From the NCBI GenBank assembly GCA_946497035.1, contig CAMMIW010000011.1, forward strand, positions 1 to 64,000: 64,000 bases of DNA. The letters run 5' to 3'. Shown here one piece after another: positions 29,487 through 39,571 of the stretch (positions are counted from its first letter, which is position 1; every line of letters begins with the position of its first letter). Made by a program: the position numbers and the translations under genes. The notes below the pieces were generated by a model, which was not told the origin of the DNA, made no database searches, and saw only the letters and a program-made list of their open reading frames with translations. This DNA comes from an uncultured Eubacteriaceae bacterium. GTDB lineage: Bacteria; Bacillota; Clostridia; Lachnospirales; CAG-274.

Positions 29487-29514
29487 ATTATAACAGATTA
29501 TTTTTAAAAGTCAA
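29487..29514 (-). promoter_or_regulatory. Promoter of the rubrerythrin gene
   Basis: On the minus strand TTGACT (29509-29514), a 16-bp spacer and TATAAT (29487-29492). TTATAATTAATAATA at the -10 shares one half-site with the PerR box pattern; this is suggestive only. Confidence 0.65.
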
Positions 29515-29642
29515 TAGCTTTTTTAAAATAATATCATATAAATTTTTATATAAATTATATCCCATTATTATTATACAATAGTATTATAATATGATTAAAA
29601 TATTATAAAATAAAAATGATAATAACCTTTTACAATATATCA

Positions 29643-30986
29643 TTATTCGCCAGATATACTAAGCTTACCAACAAATATACTAGGAGATCCTACACCATTT
29701 AAAGAAAATTTTAAATCGTTAGCTATATCTTCAATATTTAATAACATATCATAAAAATTGCCTGCTATCGTTATTTGCTCAATAGCTTTAGCTTTTTTAC
29801 CATTTTCTATTAAATAGCCATTAGCTAAAATAGAAAAATCACCAGATATACTATTAACACCTGCGTGTAAACCTGAAAGCTCTGTTATATAAGCTCCGTC
29901 TTTTACATTTTCAAAAATGTTATTTAAAGGTTTTTCACCATTTTTTATATAAAAATTAGTAGGAGATATACTTATTTTACCTTTATATCCACTTTTAAAT
30001 CCATTACCTGTAGATTTTACACCATCTTTTTTAGCCGTTTTTAAATTATAAAGATATGTTTTTAATATGCCATTTTCTACAACTGTTTTATTATAACAAG
30101 CTACCCCTTCACTATCAAAGCTGTTAGAATTATAACCATTTTCTTTTAAAGGTTCATCTAAAATAGTTATAATATCACTTGCTATTTTTTCATTAAGCTT
30201 TCCTTTTAAAAGAGAAAAACCTTTTTGAACACTTTCAGCACAAAAGCTACCTAAAAAACAAGATAATAAATCTGTAAAACATTCGTTTTCAAATATAACA
30301 TTATATTTTTTAGATGGCAAAGATGTAGCACCTAAAGATGCTAAAGCTTTTTTGCTAGCTGTTTCTCCTATATAAATAGGATCTATATCTTCAATGTTAA
30401 ACCCTGCTATTATTTCAAAGCCAGATTTTATATTTTCATTTTCTTTAGCTAAAGCACCAGCATATGCCACAACATAGTTATCTTTTTTACTAAGTTCAAG
30501 ACCTTTTGTATTTGATATATAAATTTTGCTAGAAGATTTGCCAACTATACAATAATTACAACTTATTATTTTTTTATCATAATTTAAGGCAGCTTTTTCT
30601 ATTTGTAGTGCCTTTTCTATAAGCATATCTACATCTACATTTTCTAGCTCATCATAAAAAGTTTTTACAGGTGTGTAGCTTTTATCGCCTATGTAAATTT
30701 CTTCTTTTTCTTCTTCATTTATTATTTGTGAATTTTCTTTTGCATATTGGATAAGTCTATCTATAACATCTTCACTTATTTGCTCTGTATAAGAATAGCC
30801 CATTTTGCCATTATAAAAACCTCTAAAAGATAAGCCACCTGTTGTAGCATTATCAAATTTTTCTATTTCTCCTTTTAAAACACTTACTTTTATACTTTTA
30901 CTAGAATAAAAATATATTTCACAATCAGAAAAGCCCTCTTCTAGAGCTTTTTTAAATAATTCATCTTTAAAAATTTTTATATCCAT
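29643..30986 (-). CDS. tldE: TldE/PmbA family protease subunit
   Basis: About 447 residues of the TldE (PmbA) family, partner of the metalloprotease TldD. It lacks the HExxH motif, as expected for TldE. Conserved features include SFRGFYNGKMGYSYTE, the central FENECFTDLLSCFLGSFCAESVQKG and the C-terminal ISGDFSILANGYLIENGK. TldDE digest unstructured peptides, process some RiPP precursors and degrade CcdA-type antitoxins in other bacteria. The start ATG 30986 is preceded by AAGGAGC and lies 4 bp after the tldD stop; the upstream GTG at 31007 is inside tldD. Confidence 0.9.
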   Translation of the reverse strand: MDIKIFKDELFKKALEEGFSDCEIYFYSSKSIKVSVLKGEIEKFDNATTGGLSFRGFYNGKMGYSYTEQISEDVIDRLIQYAKENSQIINEEEKEEIYIGDKSYTPVKTFYDELENVDVDMLIEKALQIEKAALNYDKKIISCNYCIVGKSSSKIYISNTKGLELSKKDNYVVAYAGALAKENENIKSGFEIIAGFNIEDIDPIYIGETASKKALASLGATSLPSKKYNVIFENECFTDLLSCFLGSFCAESVQKGFSLLKGKLNEKIASDIITILDEPLKENGYNSNSFDSEGVACYNKTVVENGILKTYLYNLKTAKKDGVKSTGNGFKSGYKGKISISPTNFYIKNGEKPLNNIFENVKDGAYITELSGLHAGVNSISGDFSILANGYLIENGKKAKAIEQITIAGNFYDMLLNIEDIANDLKFSLNGVGSPSIFVGKLSISGE

Positions 30987-30990
30987 ATTT

Positions 30991-32379
30991 TTAGCTCCTT
31001 CCACCAACAGTTATTTTAGATACCCTAAGCATAGGTTGGCCAACACAAGTAGGAACAGAGCCACTAGATGCACCACACATACCTTCTGAGTGGCTTAATG
31101 TATCAGATACCATATCTATATCTTTTAAAACTTCTTCGCCTTTACCTATTAAAGTTGCACCTCTTACAGGAGTTGTTATTTTTCCATTTTCTATAAGATA
31201 AGCTTCTCTTACAGAAAAATTAAATTCACCTGTTGCAGAGTTTACAGAGCCACCTCCCATATATTTTGCATATAGGCCTTTTTCAGTATTTTTTATAATA
31301 TCTTCTTTTTTATCGTTACCATTAGCTATAAATGTATTTCTCATTCTAGGTACAGGAGCATATTTATAAGATTCTCTTCTACAAGAACCTGTAGATGCCA
31401 TACCTATTTTTTCACCATAAAAATTATCAACAAGATAGCTTTTTAATATACCATTTTCTATAAGAACAGTTTTTTGAGCCTCTGTGCCTTCATCATCTAT
31501 ATTTATAGAGCCCCATTTATTAAGTATAGTTCCATCATCTATAGCTGTAACTTTGTCACTTGCTATTTTTTCTCCTATTTTACCAACAAAAACACTATCT
31601 CCGCGAGCTATTTTTATAGCTTCTAAGCCGTGGCCACAAGCCTCGTGAAATATAACCCCACCAAAGCCATTATCTATAACAACAGGCATTTTGCCACTAG
31701 GACAAAGATCTGCCTTTAACATAGTAACAGCAGAGCGACTAGCCTCTCTTGCTAGCTCATTTACATTTATCGTATCATAAAACTCAAATCCCATTAAAGC
31801 ACCTGGGCTCACAGAACCTGTTTGTTTTTCTGTTTCGTTAGATGCAACCGCATTAATAGTAAACCTTGTTCTAACTCTTCTATCTTCTACAAAGAGTCCT
31901 TTTGTATTTATAATACATATATCTTGTATAGAATGTGTGTAAGATGATATAGTTTCTGTTATAAGACTATCATAATTAAAAGCACTATCACTAGCCTCTT
32001 TTAACATATCTACTATTTTTATTTTGCTAATAGATGTAGGCAAAATTTTTGCTTTATGTATACCTATATTTTTATAGTCTTTTTTATCAAAATCTAAAAT
32101 AGTTAAATTTTTGTTACCTTTTGTTGCTTTTGCAACCTCTTTTGCCATTTTTAAAAGGCTTTCTCTAGTTAGATCGTTTGTATATGCATATATAGTTTTA
32201 CCATTATAAAAAACCCTAAGGCCTAATCCAAAATCTAACCCAGATAAAGCACTATCAACCTTACCATTTATAAGAGATACGCTAGAGTTATCTTTATTTT
32301 CTATAAATATTTCGGCAAAATCTGCCCCTTTTGATGTTGCTTCTGTTAAAATTTCATTTGCAAGATTGTTATCTAACAT
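30991..32379 (-). CDS. tldD: TldD metalloprotease
   Basis: The 462-residue protein carries the zinc-site motif HEACGH (245-250) in GGVIFHEACGHGLEA, the invariant TldD signature. Further conserved blocks are GSASTGSCRRESYKYAPVPRMRNTFI and the C-terminal EGMCGASSGSVPTCVGQPMLRVSKITVGG. It forms a heterodimer with TldE encoded directly downstream. RBS GGAGGTGC. No RiPP precursor or toxin-antitoxin gene is visible nearby, so a general peptide-turnover role is likely. Confidence 0.94.
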   Translation of the reverse strand: MLDNNLANEILTEATSKGADFAEIFIENKDNSSVSLINGKVDSALSGLDFGLGLRVFYNGKTIYAYTNDLTRESLLKMAKEVAKATKGNKNLTILDFDKKDYKNIGIHKAKILPTSISKIKIVDMLKEASDSAFNYDSLITETISSYTHSIQDICIINTKGLFVEDRRVRTRFTINAVASNETEKQTGSVSPGALMGFEFYDTINVNELAREASRSAVTMLKADLCPSGKMPVVIDNGFGGVIFHEACGHGLEAIKIARGDSVFVGKIGEKIASDKVTAIDDGTILNKWGSINIDDEGTEAQKTVLIENGILKSYLVDNFYGEKIGMASTGSCRRESYKYAPVPRMRNTFIANGNDKKEDIIKNTEKGLYAKYMGGGSVNSATGEFNFSVREAYLIENGKITTPVRGATLIGKGEEVLKDIDMVSDTLSHSEGMCGASSGSVPTCVGQPMLRVSKITVGGRS

Positions 32380-32559
32380 AATGCACCTCCTAAATATTAA
32401 TACCTTAATTATACATCATAAAATTTTATATAGCAATTATATAACCTAAAATATTTAATATAACTATTATTAATATGTCATATAAGAAATAAATATAATT
32501 TAATTATTGGACAAAGTAAAGGTTTATAAAAAATAATCTATTAATAATTAAAAATATAC

Positions 32560-32588
32560 TTGATAAAATCTAATATTTATTATAAAAT
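32560..32588 (+). promoter_or_regulatory. Promoter of the ferredoxin gene
   Basis: TTGATA (32560-32565), a 17-bp spacer and TAAAAT (32583-32588). The rest of the 32380-32693 gap shows nothing else I can name. Confidence 0.55.
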
Positions 32589-32693
32589 AAAAAAGTAAAA
32601 TTACCAATTATAATAAATAATATAATTTTACAGAGTTTAGCTTTATTATTAATTAAAATTATTAAATAACAAATTATTTAGGAGGTTTTTATT

Positions 32694-32864
32694 ATGGCAT
32701 ACTTTATTAATGATGACTGTATTAGCTGTGGTGCTTGTGCAGCAGAATGCCCTGTTAATGCTATTTCTGAAGGAGATACAAAATATGTTATCGATCCTGA
32801 AATCTGTATAGACTGTGGCACTTGCTCAAGTGTTTGTCCTGTAGACTCACCTAACCCAGCTTAA
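32694..32864 (+). CDS. 2[4Fe-4S] ferredoxin
   Basis: The 56-residue clostridial-type ferredoxin carries two CxxCxxCxxxC(P) clusters: CISCGACAAECP near the N-terminus and CIDCGTCSSVCP near the C-terminus. It is a low-potential electron carrier of anaerobic metabolism. RBS GGAGG, ATG 32694. It is a single gene with a strong terminator at 32890-32922. The siroheme reductase at 8.7 kb is one plausible electron acceptor, but nothing here links them directly. Confidence 0.95.
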   Translation: MAYFINDDCISCGACAAECPVNAISEGDTKYVIDPEICIDCGTCSSVCPVDSPNPA

Positions 32865-32889
32865 TGCTTAAACCTATGGATTTTTCCAT

Positions 32890-32922
32890 AAAAAAGTTGT
32901 AGACTTTGTCTACAGCTTTTTT
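32890..32922 (+). terminator. Terminator of the ferredoxin gene (TGTAGAC-TTT-GTCTACA type)
   Basis: AAAAAAGTTGTAGAC pairs with GTCTACAGCTTTTTT across TTT. Confidence 0.88.
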
Positions 32923-32970
32923 CAATTGTTAGATTTAATAAAAAAACAAAATTTGAAATATATCTAAACT
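32918..32970 (+). repeat. Dispersed intergenic repeat R1, copy at 32.9 kb
   Basis: TTTTTTCAATTGTTAGATTT then AATAAAAAAACAAAATTTGAAATATATCTAAAC follows the family consensus, but the hairpin arms are eroded. It directly follows the ferredoxin terminator. Confidence 0.6.
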
Positions 32971-33093
32971 GTATCTTTTGATAATACTGTCCTCTTATTA
33001 ATCTATAATATTACTCAAATATCTATTATATAATATAAATATATAAATTTTAATTAATATAATAAAGTATGACAGTATTTTATAAAATAGTTA

Positions 33094-33122
33094 TTGAAAA
33101 TATACATAATTGAGTTTATAAT
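33094..33122 (+). promoter_or_regulatory. Promoter of pdxST
   Basis: TTGAAA (33094-33099), a 17-bp spacer and TATAAT (33117-33122), 36 bp before the pdxS start. Confidence 0.75.
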
Positions 33123-33158
33123 ATTATATAATTATATTTTTAGAAAAGGAGAACAAAT

Positions 33159-34031
33159 ATGAACAATAGATACAAATTAAATTGTGAGCTTGCACAAATG
33201 TTAAAAGGTGGCGTTATAATGGACGTAACAACACCTGAACAAGCTAAAATAGCAGAAGAAGCAGGCGCTTGTGCTGTTATGGCATTAGAAAAAATACCAG
33301 CAGATATAAGAGCTTGTGGTGGCGTAGCTAGAATGAGTGATCCTAAAATGATAAAAGAAATACAACAAGCGGTAACTATACCTGTTATGGCAAAAGTTAG
33401 AATAGGCCATTTTGTAGAAGCATCTTTATTAGAAGCTATAGAGATTGATTATATAGACGAAAGTGAGGTTTTAACACCTGCTGACGATTGTTACCATATA
33501 GATAAAACAAAATATAAAGTTCCTTTTGTATGTGGTGCTAAAGATTTGGGCGAAGCTCTTAGAAGAATAGCCGAAGGAGCATCTATGATAAGAACAAAAG
33601 GTGAGCCTGGTACAGGAGATATTATACAAGCGGTTAGACATATGAGAATGATTAATTCTGAAATAAGACGCATACAATCTTTAAGAGAAGATGAACTTTT
33701 TGATAATGCTAAAAAATTAGGTGTTCCATACGAATTATTATTATCTGTTTATGAAAATGGCAAGCTACCAGTTGTAAATTTTGCCGCAGGTGGTATTGCT
33801 ACACCAGCAGATGCAGCTCTTATGATGAACTTAGGTGCAGAAGGGGTTTTTGTTGGCTCTGGCATATTTAAATCTGGCGATCCTGTTAAAAGAGCAACTG
33901 CTATTGTAAAAGCTGTTACAAACTATCAAGATTATAAGCTTATAGCAGAGCTTTCCGAAGATTTAGGAGAAGCTATGGTCGGTATAAACGAAGCGGAAAT
34001 AGAGCTTTTAATGGCAGAAAGAGGTAAATAA
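33159..34031 (+). CDS. pdxS: Pyridoxal 5'-phosphate synthase subunit PdxS
   Basis: The 290-residue TIM-barrel synthase makes PLP from ribose-5-phosphate, glyceraldehyde-3-phosphate and ammonia channelled from PdxT. Key motifs are [17 protein letters not shown], the active-site lysine K79 in [11 protein letters not shown] and [11 protein letters not shown] with the second lysine region. RBS AAAAGGAG. Its stop codon overlaps the pdxT start (TAATG), so the two subunits are translationally coupled. Confidence 0.97.
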   Translation: MNNRYKLNCELAQMLKGGVIMDVTTPEQAKIAEEAGACAVMALEKIPADIRACGGVARMSDPKMIKEIQQAVTIPVMAKVRIGHFVEASLLEAIEIDYIDESEVLTPADDCYHIDKTKYKVPFVCGAKDLGEALRRIAEGASMIRTKGEPGTGDIIQAVRHMRMINSEIRRIQSLREDELFDNAKKLGVPYELLLSVYENGKLPVVNFAAGGIATPADAALMMNLGAEGVFVGSGIFKSGDPVKRATAIVKAVTNYQDYKLIAELSEDLGEAMVGINEAEIELLMAERGK

Positions 34032-34603
34032 TGAAAATAGGTGTTTTATGTTTACAAGGTGCTTTTATAGAGCATATAAATATATTTAATAAGCTAGGTA
34101 TAGAAACATTTGAAATAAGACAAAAAAAACATATACAACAACATTTTGATGCAATAGTTTTACCTGGTGGAGAAAGCACAACAATGGGTAAGCTATTAAA
34201 AGATTTAGATATATTTGATATTCTTGTAGATAAAATAAATAATAATATGCCTGTTTTTGGTACTTGTGCTGGGCTTTTACTTCTCTCAAAAGAGATAGAT
34301 AATGATCATAGAAGACATTTAGCTACCCTTAATGTTGTAGCTAAAAGAAATGCTTATGGTAGACAACTAGGCAGCTTTAATACAATAGAAAAATTTGATG
34401 GCAAAGATATACCTATGACTTTTATTAGAGCACCTTATATAGATAAAGTAGGAGAAGGGGTAGAGATATTATCGGTTGTAGATAATAAAATAGTTGCAGT
34501 TAGACAAAATAACCAATTAGCTACAGCTTTTCACCCTGAGCTTACAGATTGTTATGATGTTCACAAATATTTTATAAATATGATAAAGGAAAATAATAAA
34601 TAA
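34031..34603 (+). CDS. pdxT: Pyridoxal 5'-phosphate synthase glutaminase subunit PdxT
   Basis: The 190-residue class I glutaminase produces ammonia for PdxS. The nucleophile is C79 in [10 protein letters not shown], and the His-Glu pair is in TAFHPELTD near the C-terminus; the GGEST oxyanion region is at about 47-51. It overlaps pdxS by one base. The second chemoreceptor gene begins 20 bp downstream, so cotranscription with pdxST is possible although the functions look unrelated. Confidence 0.96.
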   Translation: MKIGVLCLQGAFIEHINIFNKLGIETFEIRQKKHIQQHFDAIVLPGGESTTMGKLLKDLDIFDILVDKINNNMPVFGTCAGLLLLSKEIDNDHRRHLATLNVVAKRNAYGRQLGSFNTIEKFDGKDIPMTFIRAPYIDKVGEGVEILSVVDNKIVAVRQNNQLATAFHPELTDCYDVHKYFINMIKENNK

Positions 34604-34623
34604 TAAAAGAGGTGATTTTTTTT

Positions 34624-37071
34624 ATGTTTTTAAAAAATCTTACATTAAAAACAAAGTTTTTAATAATGATACTTGTAACAGTTATACTAGTAGCTTTTAT
34701 GGGCATATTTTCTACTGAAGGTATGTATAAATCAAAAAGTGTTATAGAAAATGAGCTAGACAAAAATAAACAAACTATCGCCAATAGTATTGGGGCTATA
34801 GAAGACATTATACAGCTTAGATTTGTAACTTTTAGAGTAAACAAAAATATAGAAGATGATTACACTATGAACCAATTTGAAGACTCTAAAAAAATAGTTG
34901 AAGAAGCTTATTTAAAAGCAAAACAACCTTTACAAGATGCTTTAACAAAGTTAGATCCTTCAAAAGATGCTCAGCTTATTAACCTTGTAAATCAGTGTAT
35001 TGTTAAAACAGACGAGTTTTATAATGCTTTCATATTATTTTTAGACTATTTAGAAAAAGGTAATACAGTAGAAGCACAAAAACAAGAACAAATAGCCGCT
35101 CAATTAGGAAATGAAATGTTTGAAACAGCATACCAATTACCTAATGTAAATTTTGATGAAATGATATTTAACTTAGGTGATGTTTTAAAAAATATGCAAT
35201 CTAAAACTATTATGTTAGCTTCTTTAACTATATTATGTATTTTATTTAGTATAGTATTTGGTGTAAGCTTAGCAAATTCTATAAGAAAACCTATAGAAAA
35301 AATAAAACAAGCAGCACAAAAAGTTTTAAAAGGCGACTTAAATATAGATATTAGAACTAACGATAGAAACGAACTTGGAGAATTATCAAATACAATAGCT
35401 AATATGTCTGGCACTATACAATGTATTATAGATGATATTAATACACTTTCTGAAAAATTAGAAGAAGGTGACACATCATATAGAATAAATACTAATAAAT
35501 ATAGCGGTGCTTTTAAAGATGCTACATATGCTATAAATTTAGCTACTAATGGACTTGTAGAAGATGCTTTATATGTAGCTAAAACGATAAAAGAAATAGA
35601 ACAGGGTAACTTTAATAGCCATATAAAAGAGCTTGCTGGAGATAAAGCAGTATCTACAAATGCATTAAAAAATATACAATTAACTTTAAAAGATGTTTCT
35701 AATGAGATACACGGGCTTATTAATGCTGCCATAGAAGGGGATTTATCGTATCATCTTGATAGCTCAAAATATAATGGTGAGTGGAAAGCTACTATAGATG
35801 GTTTAGAAACATTTGGTGAGATAATATCTATGCCTATTAGAGATATGCAAGAAGCATTTATGAGCTTTTCAAAAGGCAATTTTACCTTTAGAATAACAAA
35901 CCAATATAAAGGTGATTTTGATGAAATTAAACAAACAGTAAACTACACAGCTGAAACTATCGGCTCTTACATATCTGAAATATCACAAATACTTTATGAT
36001 ATGGCACATAAAAACTTTGATGTTTCTATAGACAGACAATATTTAGGCGATTTTAAAGCCATACAAGAATCTGTAAATTTAATTGTTAAAAATCTTAATA
36101 TACTTACAAAAGATATTATATCTTCTGCACAACAAGTTTCTGCTGGTTCTAAACAAATATCAGAATCTAGTGTATCTTTAGCAGAAGGAGCTGCACAACA
36201 GGCAGAATCGGTTGATAAGCTTAACCAAATTATTAGAGTTATATCTGAACAAACAAGAGAAAACGCAGAAAACTCTAACAAAGCAAATTTACTTGCTATA
36301 GAAACAAAAGAAAACGCATCTAAAGGTAGCGAGCAAATGAACAATATGCTTATTGCAATGGATGCTATAAATACGGCATCTAGTAGTATATCTAACATAA
36401 TAAAAGTAATAGATGACATTGCTTTCCAAACAAATATACTTGCTCTTAATGCGGCGGTAGAGGCGGCTCGTGCTGGTGAGCATGGTAAAGGTTTTGCCGT
36501 TGTAGCAGAAGAGGTTAGAAGCCTTGCAGGTAGAAGCCAACAAGCTGCTAGAGAAACAACTGAGCTTATAGAAAGTTCTGTTTCTAAAGTTGAAGAAGGC
36601 TCAAAAATGGCTAATCAAACATCAGAGGCTCTTTTATCTATCGTTAAGCAAATAGAAGATATATCTGGTCTTATAGAAGCTTGTGCTAAATCTTCTAACG
36701 AACAACAAATATCTATAACACAGGTTATAGAAGGTATAGATCAAATATCTAATGTTACACAGGTAAACACTGCTACAAGCGAAGAATCTGCGGCAGCTTC
36801 TGAAGAGCTTGCTAGCCAAGCACAAGTATTTTATGCATCTGTCTCAGATTTTAAACTTAAAGAAGATAAAACTAGTGGGTTTTTAAATAGCCCAATTAAA
36901 CCTGAAAAATTAGATAAACCTAAAAATAAAAAGCCACAAGTTTCTAAACCTGCTTTAAACAAAAATAACGATAATATTACTAATATAGATTTATCTTCTA
37001 ACGATATGATTATATTAGATGATAGTGAAGATATTATTATTAATGAAAGCCTAGACTTTGGCAAATATTAA
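34624..37071 (+). CDS. Methyl-accepting chemotaxis protein (paralog of the 11.8-kb receptor)
   Basis: About 815 residues with the same order of parts as the 11.8-kb receptor: N-terminal transmembrane helix, four-helix-bundle sensor, second helix (about 196-218), HAMP plus repeated HAMP-like units, MCP hairpin and acidic tail. The hairpin core ([20 protein letters not shown]) and the tail ending NESLDFGKY are nearly identical, while the sensor domains have diverged. ATG 34624 is preferred over the in-frame GTG at 34612, which forms part of the RBS AGAGGTG. No chemotaxis kinase or flagellar genes are in the window. Confidence 0.93.
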   Translation: MFLKNLTLKTKFLIMILVTVILVAFMGIFSTEGMYKSKSVIENELDKNKQTIANSIGAIEDIIQLRFVTFRVNKNIEDDYTMNQFEDSKKIVEEAYLKAKQPLQDALTKLDPSKDAQLINLVNQCIVKTDEFYNAFILFLDYLEKGNTVEAQKQEQIAAQLGNEMFETAYQLPNVNFDEMIFNLGDVLKNMQSKTIMLASLTILCILFSIVFGVSLANSIRKPIEKIKQAAQKVLKGDLNIDIRTNDRNELGELSNTIANMSGTIQCIIDDINTLSEKLEEGDTSYRINTNKYSGAFKDATYAINLATNGLVEDALYVAKTIKEIEQGNFNSHIKELAGDKAVSTNALKNIQLTLKDVSNEIHGLINAAIEGDLSYHLDSSKYNGEWKATIDGLETFGEIISMPIRDMQEAFMSFSKGNFTFRITNQYKGDFDEIKQTVNYTAETIGSYISEISQILYDMAHKNFDVSIDRQYLGDFKAIQESVNLIVKNLNILTKDIISSAQQVSAGSKQISESSVSLAEGAAQQAESVDKLNQIIRVISEQTRENAENSNKANLLAIETKENASKGSEQMNNMLIAMDAINTASSSISNIIKVIDDIAFQTNILALNAAVEAARAGEHGKGFAVVAEEVRSLAGRSQQAARETTELIESSVSKVEEGSKMANQTSEALLSIVKQIEDISGLIEACAKSSNEQQISITQVIEGIDQISNVTQVNTATSEESAAASEELASQAQVFYASVSDFKLKEDKTSGFLNSPIKPEKLDKPKNKKPQVSKPALNKNNDNITNIDLSSNDMIILDDSEDIIINESLDFGKY

Positions 37072-37078
37072 TAAATTT

Positions 37079-37122
37079 AAGCAAGTAAAAATACAGTTTA
37101 TTGTATTTTTACTTGCTTTTTT
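37079..37122 (+). terminator. Terminator of the second chemoreceptor gene
   Basis: AAGCAAGTAAAAATACA pairs with TGTATTTTTACTTGCTT and T6 follows. Confidence 0.92.
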
Positions 37123-37356
37123 ATATTATTTTTTTAATTTTTAAACTTTACATTAAAAACTAATATTAATATATATTTAATTTTCATAATTGTCCCTTTT
37201 GGATAAGTATTTTTTTAAAATTTATTAATATTTATTTATAATAATAAATTTTTTATTATAATTTATTAAAAAATCAATATATTTAGTTTTAAAAATATAA
37301 TAAATATACAAAATATTGTTTTTTTTAATATATAAGTGCAATATTATTAATTTTAT

Positions 37357-37378
37357 GGTATAATATGCCTATTATACC
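37357..37378 (+). promoter_or_regulatory. Extended -10 promoter overlapped by a perfect palindrome (symporter operator)
   Basis: GGTATAATA (37357-37365) and TATTATACC (37370-37378) form a perfect inverted repeat with a 4-bp centre. The left arm contains TATAAT (37359-37364), preceded by TGG (extended -10). The start codon is 25 bp downstream. A repressor bound here would block the symporter promoter. The rest of 37072-37402 has only the upstream terminator. Confidence 0.6.
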
Positions 37379-37402
37379 AAAATGAAAAGGAGATGATGAC
37401 AA

Positions 37403-38812
37403 ATGAATAGTTTTATGGAAAGTTTCTCTAGTGTGATAGGTAGTGTAGGTGATTTCTTATATACTTGGATATTAGCAGCTCTTCTTATTATTACAGGCCT
37501 ATATTTTAGCTTTAAAACAGGCTTTGTGCAAATAAGATTATTACCTGAGGCATTAAAAGTTATATTAGAAAAAAAACCTGGAAAAGGGGTATCTTCCTTT
37601 CAAGCTTTAATGATATCTACCGCATCTCGCGTTGGTACAGGTAATATTATAGGTGTTGCTTTAGCTATAGGTACAGGTGGCCCTGGTGCTGTTTTTTGGA
37701 TGTGGCTATTAGCTATAATAGGTAGTGCATCTGCTTTTATAGAGAGCACATTAGCTCAAGTATATAAAGTTAAAGATGAAAATGGCTTTAGAGGTGGCCC
37801 TGCATATTATATACAAAATGCTTTAAAAAGCAGACCTTTTGGTATCCTTTTTAGTATATTTTTAATTGCTTGTTTTGCTTTTGGTTTTAATGCTTTACAA
37901 GCTTTCAATGTGGGAGATTCTTTAAAATATTATTTTCCTAATTATTCTGATAGTATTATTCCCGTTTTAATTGGTTTTGTTTTAGCTACATTAACAGGAC
38001 TTACAATTTATGGTGGTGTTAAAAGAATAGGCTTTATAACATCAGGGCTTGTTCCTATAATGGCCTTAATATACATAGCTTTAGGTTTATTTGTAACTAT
38101 AAAAAATATAAATCTTTTACCTAGTGTTTTTAAAAGTATTTTTACAGAAGCATTTAACTTTGATGCTATTTTTGGTGGTGGTATTGGTGCTTTTACTAGT
38201 TCTTGTGTTATGCAAGGTATAAAAAGAGGCCTTTTCTCTAACGAGGCAGGTATGGGTTCTGCTCCTAATGCCGCAGCAACAGCAGATGTATCTCACCCTG
38301 TAAAACAAGGACTTGTTCAAATGTTTTCTGTATTTATAGATACAATTTTTATATGCTCTACAACTGCTATGATCTTATTATGCTCTGGTGTATCTGAAGG
38401 TAGAGGTATGGAATTTGTTCAAAATGCTGTAAAAGCTAATGTTGGTCAATTTGGTATACACTTTATATCTGTAGCAGTATTTTTATTTGCTTTTAGCTCT
38501 TTAGTAGGAAACTATTATTATGCAGAAGCTAACATTAAATTTATAAAAGATGATAAAGTTGTTTTAAATATATTTAGAATATGTTGCCTCATTATGATTT
38601 TCTTTGGAACTCAACTAAGCTTAGAAGCAGCTTGGAACTTAGCAGACTTACTTATGGGCTTTATGGCTATAGTTAACATAGTAGCTATCCTTCTTTTAGG
38701 CAATGTAGCAATAAAATGTCTTAAAGATTATATAAAACAGAAAAAAGAAGGAAAAGAACCTGTATTTAAAGCGAAAGATATTGGCTTAGATAATACAGAA
38801 TGTTGGAAATAA
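37403..38812 (+). CDS. Alanine/glycine:sodium symporter (AGCS family)
   Basis: The 469-residue polytopic protein has the AGCS signatures ALMISTASRVGTGNIIGVALAIGTGGPGAVFWMW, GGPAYYIQ and KRGLFSNEAGMGSAPNAAATA. It imports alanine or glycine with Na+. RBS AAGGAG; start ATG 37403. Its short 5' leader leaves no room for a glycine riboswitch. The promoter carries a palindrome that looks like an operator. It is a single gene. Confidence 0.93.
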   Translation: MNSFMESFSSVIGSVGDFLYTWILAALLIITGLYFSFKTGFVQIRLLPEALKVILEKKPGKGVSSFQALMISTASRVGTGNIIGVALAIGTGGPGAVFWMWLLAIIGSASAFIESTLAQVYKVKDENGFRGGPAYYIQNALKSRPFGILFSIFLIACFAFGFNALQAFNVGDSLKYYFPNYSDSIIPVLIGFVLATLTGLTIYGGVKRIGFITSGLVPIMALIYIALGLFVTIKNINLLPSVFKSIFTEAFNFDAIFGGGIGAFTSSCVMQGIKRGLFSNEAGMGSAPNAAATADVSHPVKQGLVQMFSVFIDTIFICSTTAMILLCSGVSEGRGMEFVQNAVKANVGQFGIHFISVAVFLFAFSSLVGNYYYAEANIKFIKDDKVVLNIFRICCLIMIFFGTQLSLEAAWNLADLLMGFMAIVNIVAILLLGNVAIKCLKDYIKQKKEGKEPVFKAKDIGLDNTECWK

Positions 38813-38826
38813 GTTTATAGCATTAT

Positions 38827-38872
38827 AAAAAAGACAAAGTTAAAAAAATATTTAAAGCTTTGTCTTTTTTAT
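38827..38872 (+). terminator. Terminator of the AGCS symporter gene
   Basis: AAAAAAGACAAAG pairs with CTTTGTCTTTTTT. Confidence 0.85.
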
Positions 38873-38883
38873 TTTTTTATTTA

Positions 38884-38910
38884 AAATTTAATAATTGAAA
38901 AATAACCTAA
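38884..38910 (-). repeat. Dispersed intergenic repeat R1, partial copy at 38.9 kb
   Basis: On the minus strand TTAGGTTATTTTTCAATTAT then TAAATTT matches the core. It lies between two convergent terminators. Confidence 0.5.
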
Positions 38911-38916
38911 ATAACA

Positions 38917-38948
38917 AAAAGGATATTAAAAAATATCAATATCCTTTT
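38917..38948 (-). terminator. Terminator of efp
   Basis: AAAAGGATATT pairs with AATATCCTTTT; on the minus strand the stem is followed by TTTTTGTT. Confidence 0.8.
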
Positions 38949-38957
38949 ATAACTTAA

Positions 38958-39518
38958 TTAGTTAGCTCTACCTAAATATTCACCTGTACGAGTATCTATT
39001 TTAATTTTTTCACCTTGCTCTAAAAATAAAGGAACGTTAACAGAAACACCTGTTTCTACAATAGCAGGTTTTGTAGCACCTGTTGCCGTATCACCTTTAA
39101 AGCCTGGCTCTGTTTCTACAATTTCAAGCTCAACAAATAAAGGTGGCTCAATACCAAAAACACTACCATTGTAAGAAAGAACTTTAACTATTTCATTTTC
39201 TTTAACAAATTTTAAAGTATCTCCAACCTCTGAAGCATTAACGGCAATTTGTTCATAGCTTTCATTATCCATAAAGTGATAAAGCTCACCATCATTATAT
39301 AAATAGCTCATATCTTTTCTATCAATATGTGCTCTACTCATTTTTTCTGAAGGTCTAAAAGTTTTTTCTACAACAGCGCCTGTAACAAGGTTTTTAATTT
39401 TTGTTCTAACAAAGGCAGCACCTTTACCAGGTTTTACGTGTTGAAATTCTAATATAACAAAAATATCACCTTCATATTCAATTGTAACACCATTTCTAAA
39501 ATCACCAGCTGAAATCAT
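38958..39518 (-). CDS. efp: Elongation factor P
   Basis: The 186-residue EF-P relieves ribosome stalling at proline stretches. It has the three OB/KOW-like domains, with the loop lysine K32 in VKPGKGAAF, the site modified in many bacteria. The C-terminal [12 protein letters not shown] is typical. RBS AAGGAGG. It follows aroK by 53 bp on the same strand, a gene order common in Firmicutes. Confidence 0.97.
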   Translation of the reverse strand: MISAGDFRNGVTIEYEGDIFVILEFQHVKPGKGAAFVRTKIKNLVTGAVVEKTFRPSEKMSRAHIDRKDMSYLYNDGELYHFMDNESYEQIAVNASEVGDTLKFVKENEIVKVLSYNGSVFGIEPPLFVELEIVETEPGFKGDTATGATKPAIVETGVSVNVPLFLEQGEKIKIDTRTGEYLGRAN

Positions 39519-39571
39519 TTAAAATTTCCTCCTTAAAGTTAAGTTATGTTTATTATTTTGATAGTTTTATA

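Noticed and set aside
29478..29492. Possible PerR box at the rubrerythrin -10
   Set aside because: Only one half-site fits TTATAATnATTATAA well; in AT-rich DNA this is weak evidence, so it is mentioned but not called.
32694..32864. Ferredoxin gene considered as part of an operon with pdxST
   Set aside because: A strong terminator (32890-32922) and a good separate pdxS promoter (33094-33122) separate them.
37123..37402. Glycine riboswitch before the AGCS symporter
   Set aside because: The extended -10 promoter is only about 40 bp from the start codon, leaving no room for an aptamer.
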